Shown in pieces: positions 9,616-20,660 of a DNA stretch of 64,000 nt. Position numbers and translations under genes: made by a program. The notes below the pieces were generated by a model. The model was not told the DNA's origin, did no database searches, and was given only the letters and a program-made list of their open reading frames with translations. This stretch comes from Diphasiastrum complanatum (lineage: Eukaryota > Streptophyta > Lycopodiopsida > Lycopodiales > Lycopodiaceae): assembly GCA_029204225.1 (NCBI GenBank), contig MU831851.1, forward strand, positions 36,539-100,538, written 5' to 3'. How positions within the stretch are numbered: position 1 is the stretch's first letter; the number at the start of each line of letters is the position of its first letter.

Positions 9616-11478
9616 ACATGATTTTCAACCCGACTAACAAAACAAAATTCAAGTGAGATGTATTACCATAAGGGATGTCAGGTCCTAGCAGACGAGTTGG
9701 GTGGAACATCTTCCCTGATGATAGCACAGAATTTCATGATACATGGTATGTCTCTCTTATAAGGATACACCTCACTCTCTAGAAAAGGATTAGAATACGA
9801 ATATCTTAAGAATGATAATAATTCATAATGGGAAAACTAAGAGGCTTTGGACATCTCATGATTTCACCTAGACATGTGACCCCTAGGATATGTATAATCC
9901 TAGGGGTCACATGTATATGTTGCAACTATGCCAATATTTACAACAACTAATAAATGAATCTAGATTAGCATGAAATAAGAATGGAGAGGATAGAAATTCA
10001 ACAATACTAGCCGACGAATAATGATATGTCATTTTGATTTATTACTTGTCCTATTCACAATGTGTGTTGATCATCATTCATAGTACATAGGTAGCTCAGC
10101 GAATAATAACCTATTACTCGTCCATTACTCGCAATTGTCTATTACTCGCCATCAGATAGGTTTTAATTTTTTTTAAATAGATCTGAGTGACTGATAATCA
10201 AAAATTCATGTCCTTTCTGATTTTTCCTGATTGACTTTTAATTTTCACAAAAACTTGTTTTCCTCCCATCTCCCGATCTAATTTTGACTTCATTTCAATT
10301 TTGATCCACACCTCGATCCATCCTCTAATCACCATATAATAGAAAAGATATACAAAAATTTCTAAGAAAAATCATTAGGGGATATTAAAACTGAAAATGG
10401 GCCCATTGTAAAGATGTTTTTTTTTACTTCGCACATTTTAAACGTCCAAGTGGGCCAATAAATTGCGTCCATCTGTGACAAACTATAACAGTACTTGATG
10501 AGCAAAATATTTTCTGGCATTCCCTGTCAAAATTTGGAGATTTTTAAGAATCTTGTCAGACAGAACAAATGATTGTGATTGGACCACCGTTATTGCCTGA
10601 ATACTCCATGCTGCCCGTATTTGTAAACTCGAGGTTAATTTGGATTCAATGTTCATAAACTAGTTAAGTAATCCATATAGTTTAGGAGCTTTTTGTCATT
10701 CTTAGGTATACCTCTCATTCTCTTCATTCTCTTCGTTTTCATTCGTAATCAACTTTCATAGACATATTTTGGACTAATGGTGACACATAATTGGAGACCA
10801 AGAAGAACCATTGATGCTATCAATATTTGCAATGAAAAAAATACAGAAGTTCAATGGATACCAAGAATATATCGTAAATATCAGAGGATTTTGATGTATC
10901 CATCTTCATGAGTCTCTTTCCAGAAAAGAAAAAGATCAGATAACATATATAGAAGCTCTTGGAAAAGAAGGATAATGGATTCAAAGTATCAACTGTTGAT
11001 CAATCCATCACTAGAAGTTGAGTTTGGCATGCTTATCTCCACAAAGAGCTCAACATCCAAGGTTTAAATCCAGATGATAGAAGAAAATGCAATTGTAAGT
11101 ATATGATTACTATGTACATATTTACATTAAATGTCTTTAGTATTAGCATTTTATTCATATTAAATTTTTCTCACAATATTTTTGTTGGTTTTGCAGATTT
11201 ATATCCATCAAATTTTTTTGAATGACAATTCTCTGTCCCTGTCATGTGCCAAATCACTCAAAAAGGGTTTTTTTTTGGGAGAGTGTAGGCCCACCACTTA
11301 CCCCCTAATACTCCAAGAGGGTAGGCCCATCATTACTAGGGACACCTTCATTGCATTAACTCGTGGGTAGCATCTATCAAGCTCCCTCCTAAATCCCCAA
11401 AAAGTGAATGTACTACTAAAAGGTACAGTGAAAAATGGGTTTTTATTTTGTACCACCAAACCATGCTTTCAACCAAAA
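9616..11478. other. Unassigned AT-rich sequence
   Basis: No domain or long ORF is recognisable on either strand. It contains the hairpin at 9872-9914 and a few short TTACTCG repeats near 10105-10150. It is probably decayed repeat DNA. Confidence 0.4.
9872..9914. repeat. Perfect hairpin, 18-bp arms and 7-base loop
   Basis: ACATGTGACCCCTAGGAT (9872-9889) is followed by the loop ATGTATA and the exact reverse complement at 9897-9914. There are no mismatches, in a region otherwise strongly decayed. It could be a small foldback element or a recent inverted duplication. No terminator role is implied. Confidence 0.85.
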
Positions 11479-12025
11479 AGCTAGAAACACAAGGATCTCC
11501 ATAGAATCTCAATAGAATCCAAAGGAAGAGTACAAATCAATGGAAAAATGAGCATGAATTCTATGGCACATGAGACCTAGCAATGAAAATCCCCATAGCT
11601 CACATTCACAAGGAGGAAGCAATAAGCTCTCACTTGCAAATGAGCCAAAAGATCCACAAATTGATGTCTCTTGCTTAGTTATAGACAATGCTCTTACTTA
11701 ACTAAACATAAGTATCTTGAGGGATAGTTAGCCCTTGTTAAGTGTTATTTAAACTACATTGGGCCCTTATTGGCCTATTATCCTCATTAGCTACTTTGGA
11801 GGTCCTAAAGAGGGAACTATCTTGTTCTTAAGGCTAATAGCTCCTTTTGGGCCTACAAAGCTTACATTAGATATTATCTTGCATGTATAAGCATGGATGT
11901 ACTAAGTATATGACAGTCCCACTACCGAATCAATGCGCATTTGCACAAAGCAAAAGTGAGACACTGGAGGAGGCGCGCGTTGAACCGATATCCTAAAAAA
12001 TGTAAGAATAAGCATATATGTAGTA
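11479..12025. repeat. Dispersed repeat, copy 1 (partner 50465-51016)
   Basis: Starting at AGCTAGAAA and ending at TATATGTAGTA, this 547-bp block matches 50465-51016 in the same orientation. It is nearly identical over the last 320 bases. Sequence outside both ends differs between the copies. Copy 2 lies beside a degenerate PBS, so the family is probably an LTR whose first 90 bases are missing here. Confidence 0.85.
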
Positions 12026-12453
12026 CTTCTATCATAAACAATGGTAGTCACTGAATTGGTGTTCGTATATAAATGCTCCATACGAAGTAGTCGACATGAA
12101 TATTGACACTCTGTAATATGATGAAGCATATCTCTGGGCATAATGTTGACCAAAATATATTTCTTCAAATTTGGTCAATACCTCATTCATAGGTAGTTGT
12201 GAATAATTGGCCCGATTGACCTTAAAAATTGACTCTCATTTCGAAATATAAAATTTGCAGTTGCCCATGTAAATCGTTGAAGCATCAATCCCGAATAGTG
12301 AAAATACATTCCAAAGTTGAACCAGGGATTTGATGTTTCAATTGTTCCAAATAATGATTGAACAATTATTTTTGACATTACTCGATAGAAGATTCACCTG
12401 GTTGAAGTAAAACTCGAAAGAATGTTCAATTATCTTCACATCCTGATCTGAAA

Positions 12454-14150
12454 TCACCATATCCATGATAGTGCTTCTTTGATGTTGACATCTTTGATGA
12501 GCTTGAGAGCTTTGCACCATCCTAGCACCTCCAAAATTGATTCCTTCCAGTTTTCATGTAGATGCTTGACCTTGAGGCCTGCTCCTTCTTCATGTGCATG
12601 CTCCTTCATGAGAAAATAAAGATTTCTTCTTGATTTATTAGGATCACAAAGATCTAACATCATGTTACCATGATCTAGAGAATTAGACTCATCCAAATTG
12701 GCAAGACTACGCATGTTATAATAACAAAGTGTTTGCATCATATCTTCATGCTTGTTTACCATGCTAATCTTAGATCCAATGAGGCTAAATACTTCATTAT
12801 GGAGATAAGTGTCTTTAGAAGATGATTCCTTACTCTCATAAAGAGTTTACAATTTGCTTCAATACAAATTTTCAAACTATGAGTGAACAAATCACTTTTG
12901 CTCTTACATGACTTAAGAGCATACATTTGATGAAATAACCATTTGCTTTCTGATTGATTTAAAATCAATTTCAACCTTTTAAGAACATCATCTATGTTCT
13001 CAAGAGAGACTTCATACTCAACTAGTATGGCTTTACTCCAATTTTGAGATGCAATGATCTCACTAAAGCAAATTGATTTATCAAATGACTTAAGAGAAGT
13101 AATTATGTGATGTATACCATATGTGATATGCTCCTCTTTCCCTTGAAATGTGAGCCACATGGACTCAACCATATTTCTTGAGTTTCTTTTTGGAATCACA
13201 ATTTGAGAAGGTCTCTCCTCAATCATTGGCACACTTGAACCTTGAGAAGGATTCTCCTCCTCAATCCTTGGCACATTTGAACCTTGAGATGACTCCTTAA
13301 GATCCTCTTCATGGTGCTCCTTTTTGATGGAATCCAGAGACCTCCATGTCTCATAATCATCACAACAAGTATGACCATTCAATATGCACTTCCTATGATT
13401 ATCAAGATTACTTATGCTAGAAACATAAGTCCAAAAATCACCACAACTTGGCATGATTTTTTCAATATTGAAATCAAAAGGTATTTCCATCTCAATAAGG
13501 CTAACTACTTGCTTATGGATATAAGTGTCCACTTTTGATGCTTCACTTATTTTCATAAGAAGTTTACAACTTGCCTTTAGGATTGAAAACATACAATTTT
13601 CATCTTTATGAATGAACACATCATTCATGATCTTATTGAAACCAAAAAATCCTACATTATGAAGATATTTCCATTTCCTTGACTTCATAACTGATGTAAG
13701 CTTACAAGGAAAACATATTTTGCTATCTTTTAAGACATCACACTCAACTAGTATTGCCTTAATCCACCTTTGAGATACAAAAATCTCTTTAAAGCAAAAT
13801 GGTTCTTCATAAGTTGACATGATAGCATGAATGAAACTATTTTCATTTTGTGATTGCTGCTCCTTATTCTTGATTGATTTCTCTTGGTTCATAACAATAA
13901 GTTTGAACTTATCTAAACTTCCAAGAAAAATACTTTCCAAGGACATAAAATAAATCCAAGTTACTTTCATGAAAGTGACATCTATCTTTGCATCTTGAAC
14001 CAAACAATGCACTTCCAAATGAAAAAATTCAAAAAATTTGACATGTGTTGTGATGGACTCTTGAAGAAAAATCTTGCAAGTCCTTGTGAGACTCCAAGCC
14101 TCATTCACCTTTCCACAAAGGAAACACCTTTCCTTGTCCTTCTTGTATTT
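12454..14150 (-). CDS. Unrecognised modular ORF of a non-autonomous LTR element
   Basis: From the stop at 14151 the frame is open to 12756 (465 codons; first ATG 14108). A one-base slip near 12840 continues the coding pattern to 12454. I recognise no named family for the whole. It holds a tandem duplication of a module of about 200 residues. Each module starts with C-F-x-E-I-x-x-S-Q-x-W-x-K-A-I-L-V-E, like the segment just before Copia RT. It then has a Cys-Lys-Leu block, D-T-Y-[IL]-H, S-L-I, S-N-L-D or A-N-L-D, and K-E-H-x-H-E-E. A partial third copy is seen at the N-terminus. Between modules is a 14-residue repeat (S-Q-G-S-N/S-V-P). No protease, integrase, Y-V-D-D or RNase H motif is present. 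The N-terminal C-F-L-C-G-K looks like a second zinc knuckle. Long openness in AT-rich, decayed surroundings argues for recent function. Confidence 0.6.
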
Positions 14151-14399
14151 TCATTTTGAACTTGAAGCTCCATCCTTCACCTCGTCCCCCTTGCTTTGGT
14201 TCTCCTTGGATGGACTGGTCTTCCTTTTGTAGCATCTTGAGAAAAAATATCCTCCCTTGCCACAAAGGTTGCACTCAGGATCCTTTCTTTCCTTCAATAG
14301 GATGCCACCTTTTGATGCCATGTGAATAAAAACCTGTGATATGATTCTACAGATGTAATTTGTGACTTTCAAGAGACTAGATTTGAACATCTTCAACAA
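14151..14399 (-). CDS. Gag-like CCHC zinc-knuckle ORF
   Basis: It carries C-N-L-C-G-K-G-G-Y-F-F-S-R-C-Y-K-R-K, a CX2C...C retroviral-type knuckle in which the usual His is Tyr. A charged tail ending G-A-S-S-S-K follows, like the Gag tail of family B. The closing TGA (14153-14151) is the only stop between this ORF and the modular ORF, which lies in the same frame. The two may be one gene broken by a nonsense change, or a readthrough pair. The Gag capsid domain is not visible upstream. Confidence 0.6.
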   Translation of the reverse strand: MLKMFKSSLLKVTNYICRIISQVFIHMASKGGILLKERKDPECNLCGKGGYFFSRCYKRKTSPSKENQSKGDEVKDGASSSK

Positions 14400-15980
14400 T
14401 CTAGAAGGATCTACAAAAGATTTAGCTCACAAACCTAAGAATCAATCTTCATAGTAATGACTAGTCACTTGGAAACTTTGCTTTGATCACTAAGACAAAA
14501 GCACACAATCTTTGAGTCAAATCACTAAAGAAATCAGATCCAATCTCCTATTGGAATCATCAAATACCAATGACTCTTTCTTTTGAAAGTGGATATGAAA
14601 AAGATTTGACACCTAGATTTTCCTTTTCACTTGACTAGTTCTCTCAACACTTGAGATTCTTGAACAAAAGATAGGTTTTGTTTCAAATACATGAAAATCA
14701 AACTTAATCACTTCTTTTGGACTCACTCTTGACCCAAATAATCTCACACTTGAGATTTAGAATGAATTTGATTTGATTTGACAACAAACTATACCAACAA
14801 TTTTTTACAAAGCTTAAAAAATTAGACAACTAGAGATTCACAAAGATCTCAACCATGCATGAATACTCAAATATGGACTCCTCCTCATTCTAGACATCAA
14901 ATGGGATCACAAATCGACCCTCACACTCTCACAAGGAAAGTTTAATAGAACTAATTTGAGTTTCATACATACTATGTCAATTTTTGCTCAACAAATTGAA
15001 TTCAATCACTCCTATTGGATTCCACCAATTACTCTACCTTTTAAGACTTGGAATGAAATTCAAAATCAAAAGTTGTGATTTTTCTCACTAAGATATTGTG
15101 CTTCAAAGAGCTAATGCCACTTAGAAATATTTGATCACATAGGAGCAGACAAATTCTTCACCAATAATAACACAAAATGAGCTTCTAGATCTTGCCCTCT
15201 ACAAAGGAAGGAACTCTTAGAAAATTGGATATCTCTCTACACATTTGCCATAGACACCTTAATGACTCTTTTCAAACCTCACAGACACTCAAACAAATCG
15301 AGTAGGATTGAATAATGTGACTTGGATCTCAATCTCTTTCTAGAACTTTCAATTGAAGCCAATCTATGTCAAATTCTACAAAAGATTTGCATATATGCTC
15401 TATATGCACTAGAAACTCTCAAAGGTTTCACTTGGAGGACAGATCCAAGGATGTTTTCTAGCAAATTGATGCTTCTAAACTTGACCCTATCACTCTTGAA
15501 CAAATCTAGAGTGATGGTACAATGGATTTCATCCTCTCACCTTGCATCTCACTCCTTAATCTTTGATTTTTGGCAAAATCTCTCTTAACTTCAACATGCA
15601 CTCAAAAAAACAGAGATAATCAATTAATGCACCTAATTCAAGCTTCAAATTTGATTTCTTGGCTGATCTAATCCAAGAACTAATCAAGGGATTAGATTCT
15701 CTATAGAAAATGCTTGATTTTGCACCAAAAATTCTCTCAAATTGGGTGTGTGAGTCAAATTGTACAAATTTTTTAATTTTCTCAGCCAAAACTGGAGCTG
15801 TACGGCCTCACAGGTGTGAAAAGGGTTCCTACAGCCCACAACAAGATCTGGACCAAAAATTTTGAGGATAGCTATCAAATCCAACTTGCTACACAAAATT
15901 TGACTAGTTTCCAAAAAACTGCTAATTTTGGCTTTGATTTGGATTAACCCTATCAATTTTAACAAAACCTCTTGTACTAG
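14400..15980 (-). other. Long non-coding leader of the modular element
   Basis: Lying between the PBS and the knuckle ORF, this stretch shows only short frames on both strands with no domain. Confidence 0.5.
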
Positions 15981-15992
15981 GCTCTGATACCA
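15981..15992 (-). other. Primer-binding site, perfect initiator tRNA-Met type
   Basis: The minus strand reads TGGTATCAGAGC and directly abuts the LTR at 15993. Confidence 0.92.
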
Positions 15993-16824
15993 TGTGGAAA
16001 AAGTACAAAAAGGACCAAGAGTGGATCCTAATCTGATCCTCAAGAGGGATTGGTTGTCAGATTACTTGATCTATCAATTTACTTCAGATTAAGATCAATC
16101 TAGATCAATTCTAGACACAAAATCCTAACAAGAACAATCATTAATTGAAGATAAGTGTACTTTATGGTTTCACATGTGTGAAACACTATCTGAGTACGGA
16201 CTCCAACTTGAAAATCAAGTACACATTGATAGAACCTCAAAACAATCAAAACAAATGTAGACAAATGGAGAGAATCACTCAAAATTGCTTCCAAAACCAA
16301 GATTGGTGTCTCACAATGATTATGGCCAAATGTGGCTCTATATGTACAATAAGTGGGAGGTCGTGGTACTGATCATCCCTCTGATCCCACATGTGTGAAG
16401 TTGTTTTGTCATATGATGATTCATCATGCAAAACTGACACTTGGACAAAACCTTCTATTTTGGGCACTTTTGGTCCATCTTCCTTCTATATGGAGATCTA
16501 CTTGGAAATCTTCTAGAAGTCAAAATTCGTCTACTTTAGCTTATTCCACACATGTGAGCTGTCCTCTACACATGGGATATGACACCTAACCAAATGATGT
16601 GGCTCATGCAATCAATAGATTGATGCCATGTGTCATATGTCTAGAAAACTAGTTTTCGACTATTTTAGCCACTAGAACTTGAATTAAATCATATGTACAA
16701 CATATATGATTATGGTACATGACAAGTACACTAGTTTCACACTTGGGAACATGCTCCACACATGTGTGTTTATCTATATACAAGATTTTTGGCCTCTACC
16801 AAGCTTATTTTTGCATTTTTCACA
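15993..16824 (-). repeat. 5' LTR of the modular element (about 832 bp)
   Basis: The termini TGTGGAAAAAGTAC and GCATTTTTCACA form a near-perfect inverted repeat. The outer end falls inside a protease coding sequence (the next bases encode I-D-S-G-A-S-S-H), which supports the boundary. It holds at least four CACATGTG-type palindromes (16168-16183, 16387-16400, 16546-16557, 16736-16765). The matching 3' LTR was not found near 11-12 kb, so that end is probably lost. Confidence 0.75.
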
Positions 16825-16825
16825 A

Positions 16826-17469
16826 GATTGATAGTGGAGCAAGTTCACACATGACTTTTCACAAATATTACTTTACTTCTTTTTTGGCATATGGAGATGA
16901 CAAGAGGGTGATCTACACGGCTAATGATGGTGAGTGTTCAATCATTGGCACAATTTCTATTTCTCTCTCTACAAATAGGAATGTTCATTCAAAGGATGTT
17001 TTGTTCATTCCATCTATTACCAAGAATTGACTTAGTGTGAGTCAATTGCTAAGTGAAGGTCTCAAAGTGGAGTTTGATGGAGATGCTTGTATGATCAAAA
17101 GGAAGATATCTTGATTGCAAAAGGTAAAAGACAAGGGAAATTGTTCAAACTAGATGCTTGTGTTATTGCTAACCAAGCTGGATGTGTTGCAACAGAGCAA
17201 ATAACTATTCAAGAGGTTTGGCATAAAAGGATGGGGCACCTCAACTTCAATTCATTGAAGGTAATGGCTAGGAAGCAAGTTGTGATTGGTCTTCCAAGTT
17301 CCTTAAAAAGCATCAATCATATTTGTGAGTCTTGTGCTTTCTCAAAGTCACATAGACTACCTTATACTAGATCTACAAATCCTTTTGAAATTGTACATTC
17401 AGATATTCATGGAACTACTTCAATTAGCAATAGTTGAGCTAAGATGTATGTAATTTTCATTGATGATTT
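16826..17469 (+). pseudogene. Copia protease to integrase N-half, family B fragment
   Basis: Starting exactly at I-D-S-G-A-S-S-H-M-T-F-H, it runs through Y-T-A-N-D-G-E-C, I-P-S-I-T-K-N, the pre-integrase H-K-R-M-G-H-L-N-F and H-S-D-I-H. It stops abruptly at F-I-D-D-F. It is closely similar to 7457-8716. Frame breaks lie near 17030 and 17095, and a TGA lies near 17436. The left end was cut by the LTR insertion; the right end joins unrelated GC-richer sequence at 17470. Confidence 0.9.
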
Positions 17470-17519
17470 CGTTGGAAACGGTGAGCTCTTGCAACCATTC
17501 CTTGGCATTCCCCGAGGCT

Positions 17520-17721
17520 GAAGTGCCCGAAGTCGAAGTCGAAGTCATTGATGTGCTCGACGAAGTGCCATTGCAACCAGAGGTCGAAGTCCCTAAAGTG
17601 GTTGAAGTTGAAGTCACCAAAGTGCTCGACGAGGTGCCATAGCAACCAGAGGCCGAAGTGCCCGAGGTGGTCGAAGCCAAAGTTGAAGTCCCCGACGTGT
17701 TCGAAGTCAAAGTTGCTGACG
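17520..17721. repeat. Minisatellite of about 66-69 bp, nearly three units
   Basis: Units start near 17520, 17586 and 17655 (GAAGTGCCCGAAGTCGAAGT and variants). The period is a multiple of three. The plus strand therefore reads a Glu-Val-Pro-rich repeat (P-E-V-E-V-P-K-V-V) with one TAG, and the minus strand a fully open Thr/Ser/Gly-rich repeat. Confidence 0.8.
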
Positions 17722-18639
17722 TCATCAACATCTAAGTGGCCGATGAGGACTCATGCATCAAAAGATGAAGCCCGAAGGCCAAACTTCGGACAAGTCAAGC
17801 TAGCAGACTACGGCTCATCGACTGTAGCTCGACGAACGTGAGGACATTGTACTATCACGCTCAGTCGCCAAAGCAATGTTATCAAAGGGTGGATAACTAA
17901 TGGATTAGCGTTAAACCTCTCTTGTAATTTGTTATTAATCTACCTTGTAATCTCACTTGTTGAGATAAATATAGGATAGAATGCGTATAAGAATATAGAA
18001 AAGCAAAGTATGCTAGTAAATGTTGTGCATGAAATTCTACCAACAAACAGAACACATCAATTATGTGAGAGGAGCATCAAGCCGCCAACGTGCGAGACAT
18101 TGAATGACTCGCTCTCCAAACAAAAGCACAATACAAAATGCTTCTAGTTCTTGCATCTCTTATTGTCATGTCGCATCTATCTGATGCCTCAAAGTATGTG
18201 ATATGTAGCTGATTATCTAGGTCTTGGACAAATTTTTTGCAATCCTTCAATCCCACAAAATCTACATGTTATCATAGTAGGTTCAATAGATAATACAATA
18301 TGGCTACAATGATTCATACCAGGATATATTAATCACATTTATTTAGATATATATACAAATGTAAAGACATGTTCGTCCGATATGGATCTTGGTGGCAATC
18401 GTGACTATTACTATCAAGATAGCAGATAGTAGTCGTGGCTGTTGTCGCTACCAAGACAGGTGGCAATCATGGCTCCTATCATTATTAACTTAGCTACACA
18501 ATACTGAAACTAGCTCTCCTATCATACGTCAATTGTTCTTGAGGTGCCAAATGTTTTCCTCCACACCTACAACAATATCTATCAGCTCATTCATCTCAAG
18601 GAGAGACTCCATTCTCACCTTCCAAGTTGAATAGTTGTT
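17722..18639 (+). other. LTR-like, non-coding
   Basis: No domain is visible. GAGATAAATATAGGATAG near 17962 resembles a TATA/leader region of an LTR, and the plus-strand gag at 18640 follows. LTR ends were not located. Confidence 0.35.
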
Positions 18640-19390
18640 TCAAGTAAGCTATCACTGCTCTCAATCTTGATGGCGCTAACTATTGAGTTTGGAAGTTCAA
18701 AATCAGAGCACTCTTAAAGGATGAAGGGATCTAGTCAATGAGCGATCTCATAGAAGAAAAGCCACCAGAGGGAGACCCAAGGAGAGCCGAATGGATCAGA
18801 AAAGATGAACACGTAATCACAATCATCATTTCATTGATAAACAGAAAAATCCTCATATAAATTGAAGACTTTGAGAGCAGCCATGAAGCGTGGGAAAAGC
18901 TAAAACAAAAGTACGAGGTGAGGACTGTTGCATCAATGATGCACCTACACAATCAGTTGTAAAGCTTATGATGGGATGGCAACCAGTTGGATCAGCACGT
19001 TGAGAGGATTAGAATGATCTTTCTGCATCTGGACAGGAAGACCAGCACCACAGCAGCTGATGTACTTCATGAAGTCTCTACCTACATCCTATCAACCGTT
19101 GAGAATGCTCATCCCAAGCTTACCAGAGATGACATTCAAACGAGTCATCGCTCTTGTTGTTGATGAAAGAATGATGAGAGATAAGGAGAAGGAAGCAACG
19201 ACCAGGAGAATATCCTTTTCACAAAAGAAAAGATGATCACTACAACAAACCAAGACACACAGCCGACATATATTGGTTCAACTCGACAATCCCTTGCATG
19301 CACTGCAAGAAGAAAGTGCATTTAGCATATAAGTGCCGATACAATTTAAAAGAAAAAAACAAGGTTGAAAAGGCCAATGTTGCAGAATCG
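18640..19390 (+). pseudogene. Copia gag remnant with zinc knuckle (plus strand)
   Basis: Near 18670 it reads W-K-F-K-I-R-A-L-L-K-D-E-G (W at a near-cognate position), then A-W-E-K-L-K-Q-K-Y-E, as in UBN2-type Gag. Around 19300 it has a CX2CX4HX4C knuckle (C-M-H-C-K-K-K-V-H-L-A-Y-K-C). Multiple stops and shifts are present. Confidence 0.7.
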
Positions 19391-19489
19391 TCGAAGGATG
19401 CATACAAGAGTGACAGCCTTCAGGGTATTCAATGAGGCTTTGACCAGCTATGCACAACATGACTATGACATAGTGATCGAGCAACCTCA

Positions 19490-19850
19490 CACACCTCCAA
19501 GAATAGACTATCAGGTCCGACAATGGAGGTGAGGACATGAGCAAGGAGTTCTCAAACTTCTACCAAGAGCAAAGAATTGAGCATCAGTTCACTCCCCAAT
19601 AAAAGAAGAAACATAATGCTTGGCGAAGGAGCCAAATGCATGATGTCACAGGCTCAATTGCCGAGTCAATTTTGGACGGAGGCAATTGCTATAGTAGTAC
19701 ACCTATAGAACAGATCGACAACGACAACCATGGATGACAAGACACCATATGAAATGTGGATAGGTTATATGTATGTGTGTTCAGATGTACAACATACATG
19801 CACATTCCCAAAGAAAAAAGAAGTAGGTCCATTCCGCTGTGCTCGATAAG
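19490..19850 (+). pseudogene. Copia integrase remnant (plus strand)
   Basis: R-S-D-N-G-G-E is followed by a block resembling I-E-H-Q-F-T-P-Q, then D-K-T-P-Y-E-M-W-I-G-Y. This is the integrase core and its C-terminal hallmark, with internal losses and no continuous frame. Confidence 0.65.
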
Positions 19851-19885
19851 TTGTTCACTGCCTTTGACTTGTCGGTTTTGCATTA

Positions 19886-20660
19886 TCACCTCTTTCCAAT
19901 AGCCTCATGTAGATCTATTCCTCCAAGTAGCCATTGAGGAAGGCATTTGAATGTAAATTCAAAAGTCGATCTACAAGTATCTACATATTCTACCCAACTT
20001 GCATCTAAAAATCCACTAAGAATATTGAGTTTGTCATTGTTGACTCCTCCATAATGAATGCAAAAGTGCATTGTAACTCGAAGATATCTCATGACTCTTA
20101 TAAGAGTCTTCCAATGTGTTATACCATGATTGGTCATATATTGACTCACATAACTGACTGCAAATCCTATGTCTGATCTGGTATAGATCATCGCGTACAT
20201 AAGAGATCCTATTATCGAATAATAAAAATACTCACACATCTGCTCCTCTTCCATTGTTTGGGGACACTAGTCCTTCAACATCTTGAGTTTTGGATCCATT
20301 GGTGAAAGAGTTCATTTGCAATTCATTAGATTATATATGATTAAGACATTATGAATGTATCTTTGTCGAGAAATTAAAATCAACTTCTATTTTCTATCTC
20401 TTTGGATTTAAATACCTAGACAGTAATGAGCTTCACCCATATTGGTCATGTTGAATCGGGAAGATAGCATTGTCTTAGCTTTCTTTATTAGATCGATATT
20501 GTTGCTGAAAAGCAATGTGTCATCCACATACAAAGTGATAATAATAAAGAAATGTTCTACTGACTTGAAGTAGACATTCAAATCTGAAGAGCTTGGTGTG
20601 TAGCCATGATGAATAAGGAAAGTATTGATCCTCTGAAATCATGCTCGACCATGCTCCTTC
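19886..20660 (-). pseudogene. Copia RT/RNase H connection remnant (minus strand)
   Basis: On the minus strand: I-N-T-F-L-I-H-H-G-Y near 20610, L-Y-V-D-D-T-L-L-F near 20520, M-G-E-A-H-Y-C-L-G near 20430, then I-G-S-L-M-Y-A-M-I-Y-T-R-S-D-I-G and H-W-K-T-L-I-R-V-M-R-Y-L at 19886-20254. The catalytic Y-V-D-D is retained but frames are broken. It ends before RNase H proper, next to an oppositely oriented Copia fragment. Confidence 0.85.

Noticed and set aside
9889-9914. Hairpin as a transcription terminator
   Set aside because: The context is plant nuclear repeat DNA with no upstream gene; intrinsic terminators of this kind do not apply.
15322-16589. Several 60-120 codon ORFs on both strands
   Set aside because: They fall in the leader and LTR of the modular element, with no domain and no conservation visible.
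17420-17731. Thr/Ser-rich minus-strand ORF as a mucin-like protein
   Set aside because: It is fully explained by a 66-69 bp minisatellite read in one frame; no start context or flanking gene structure.
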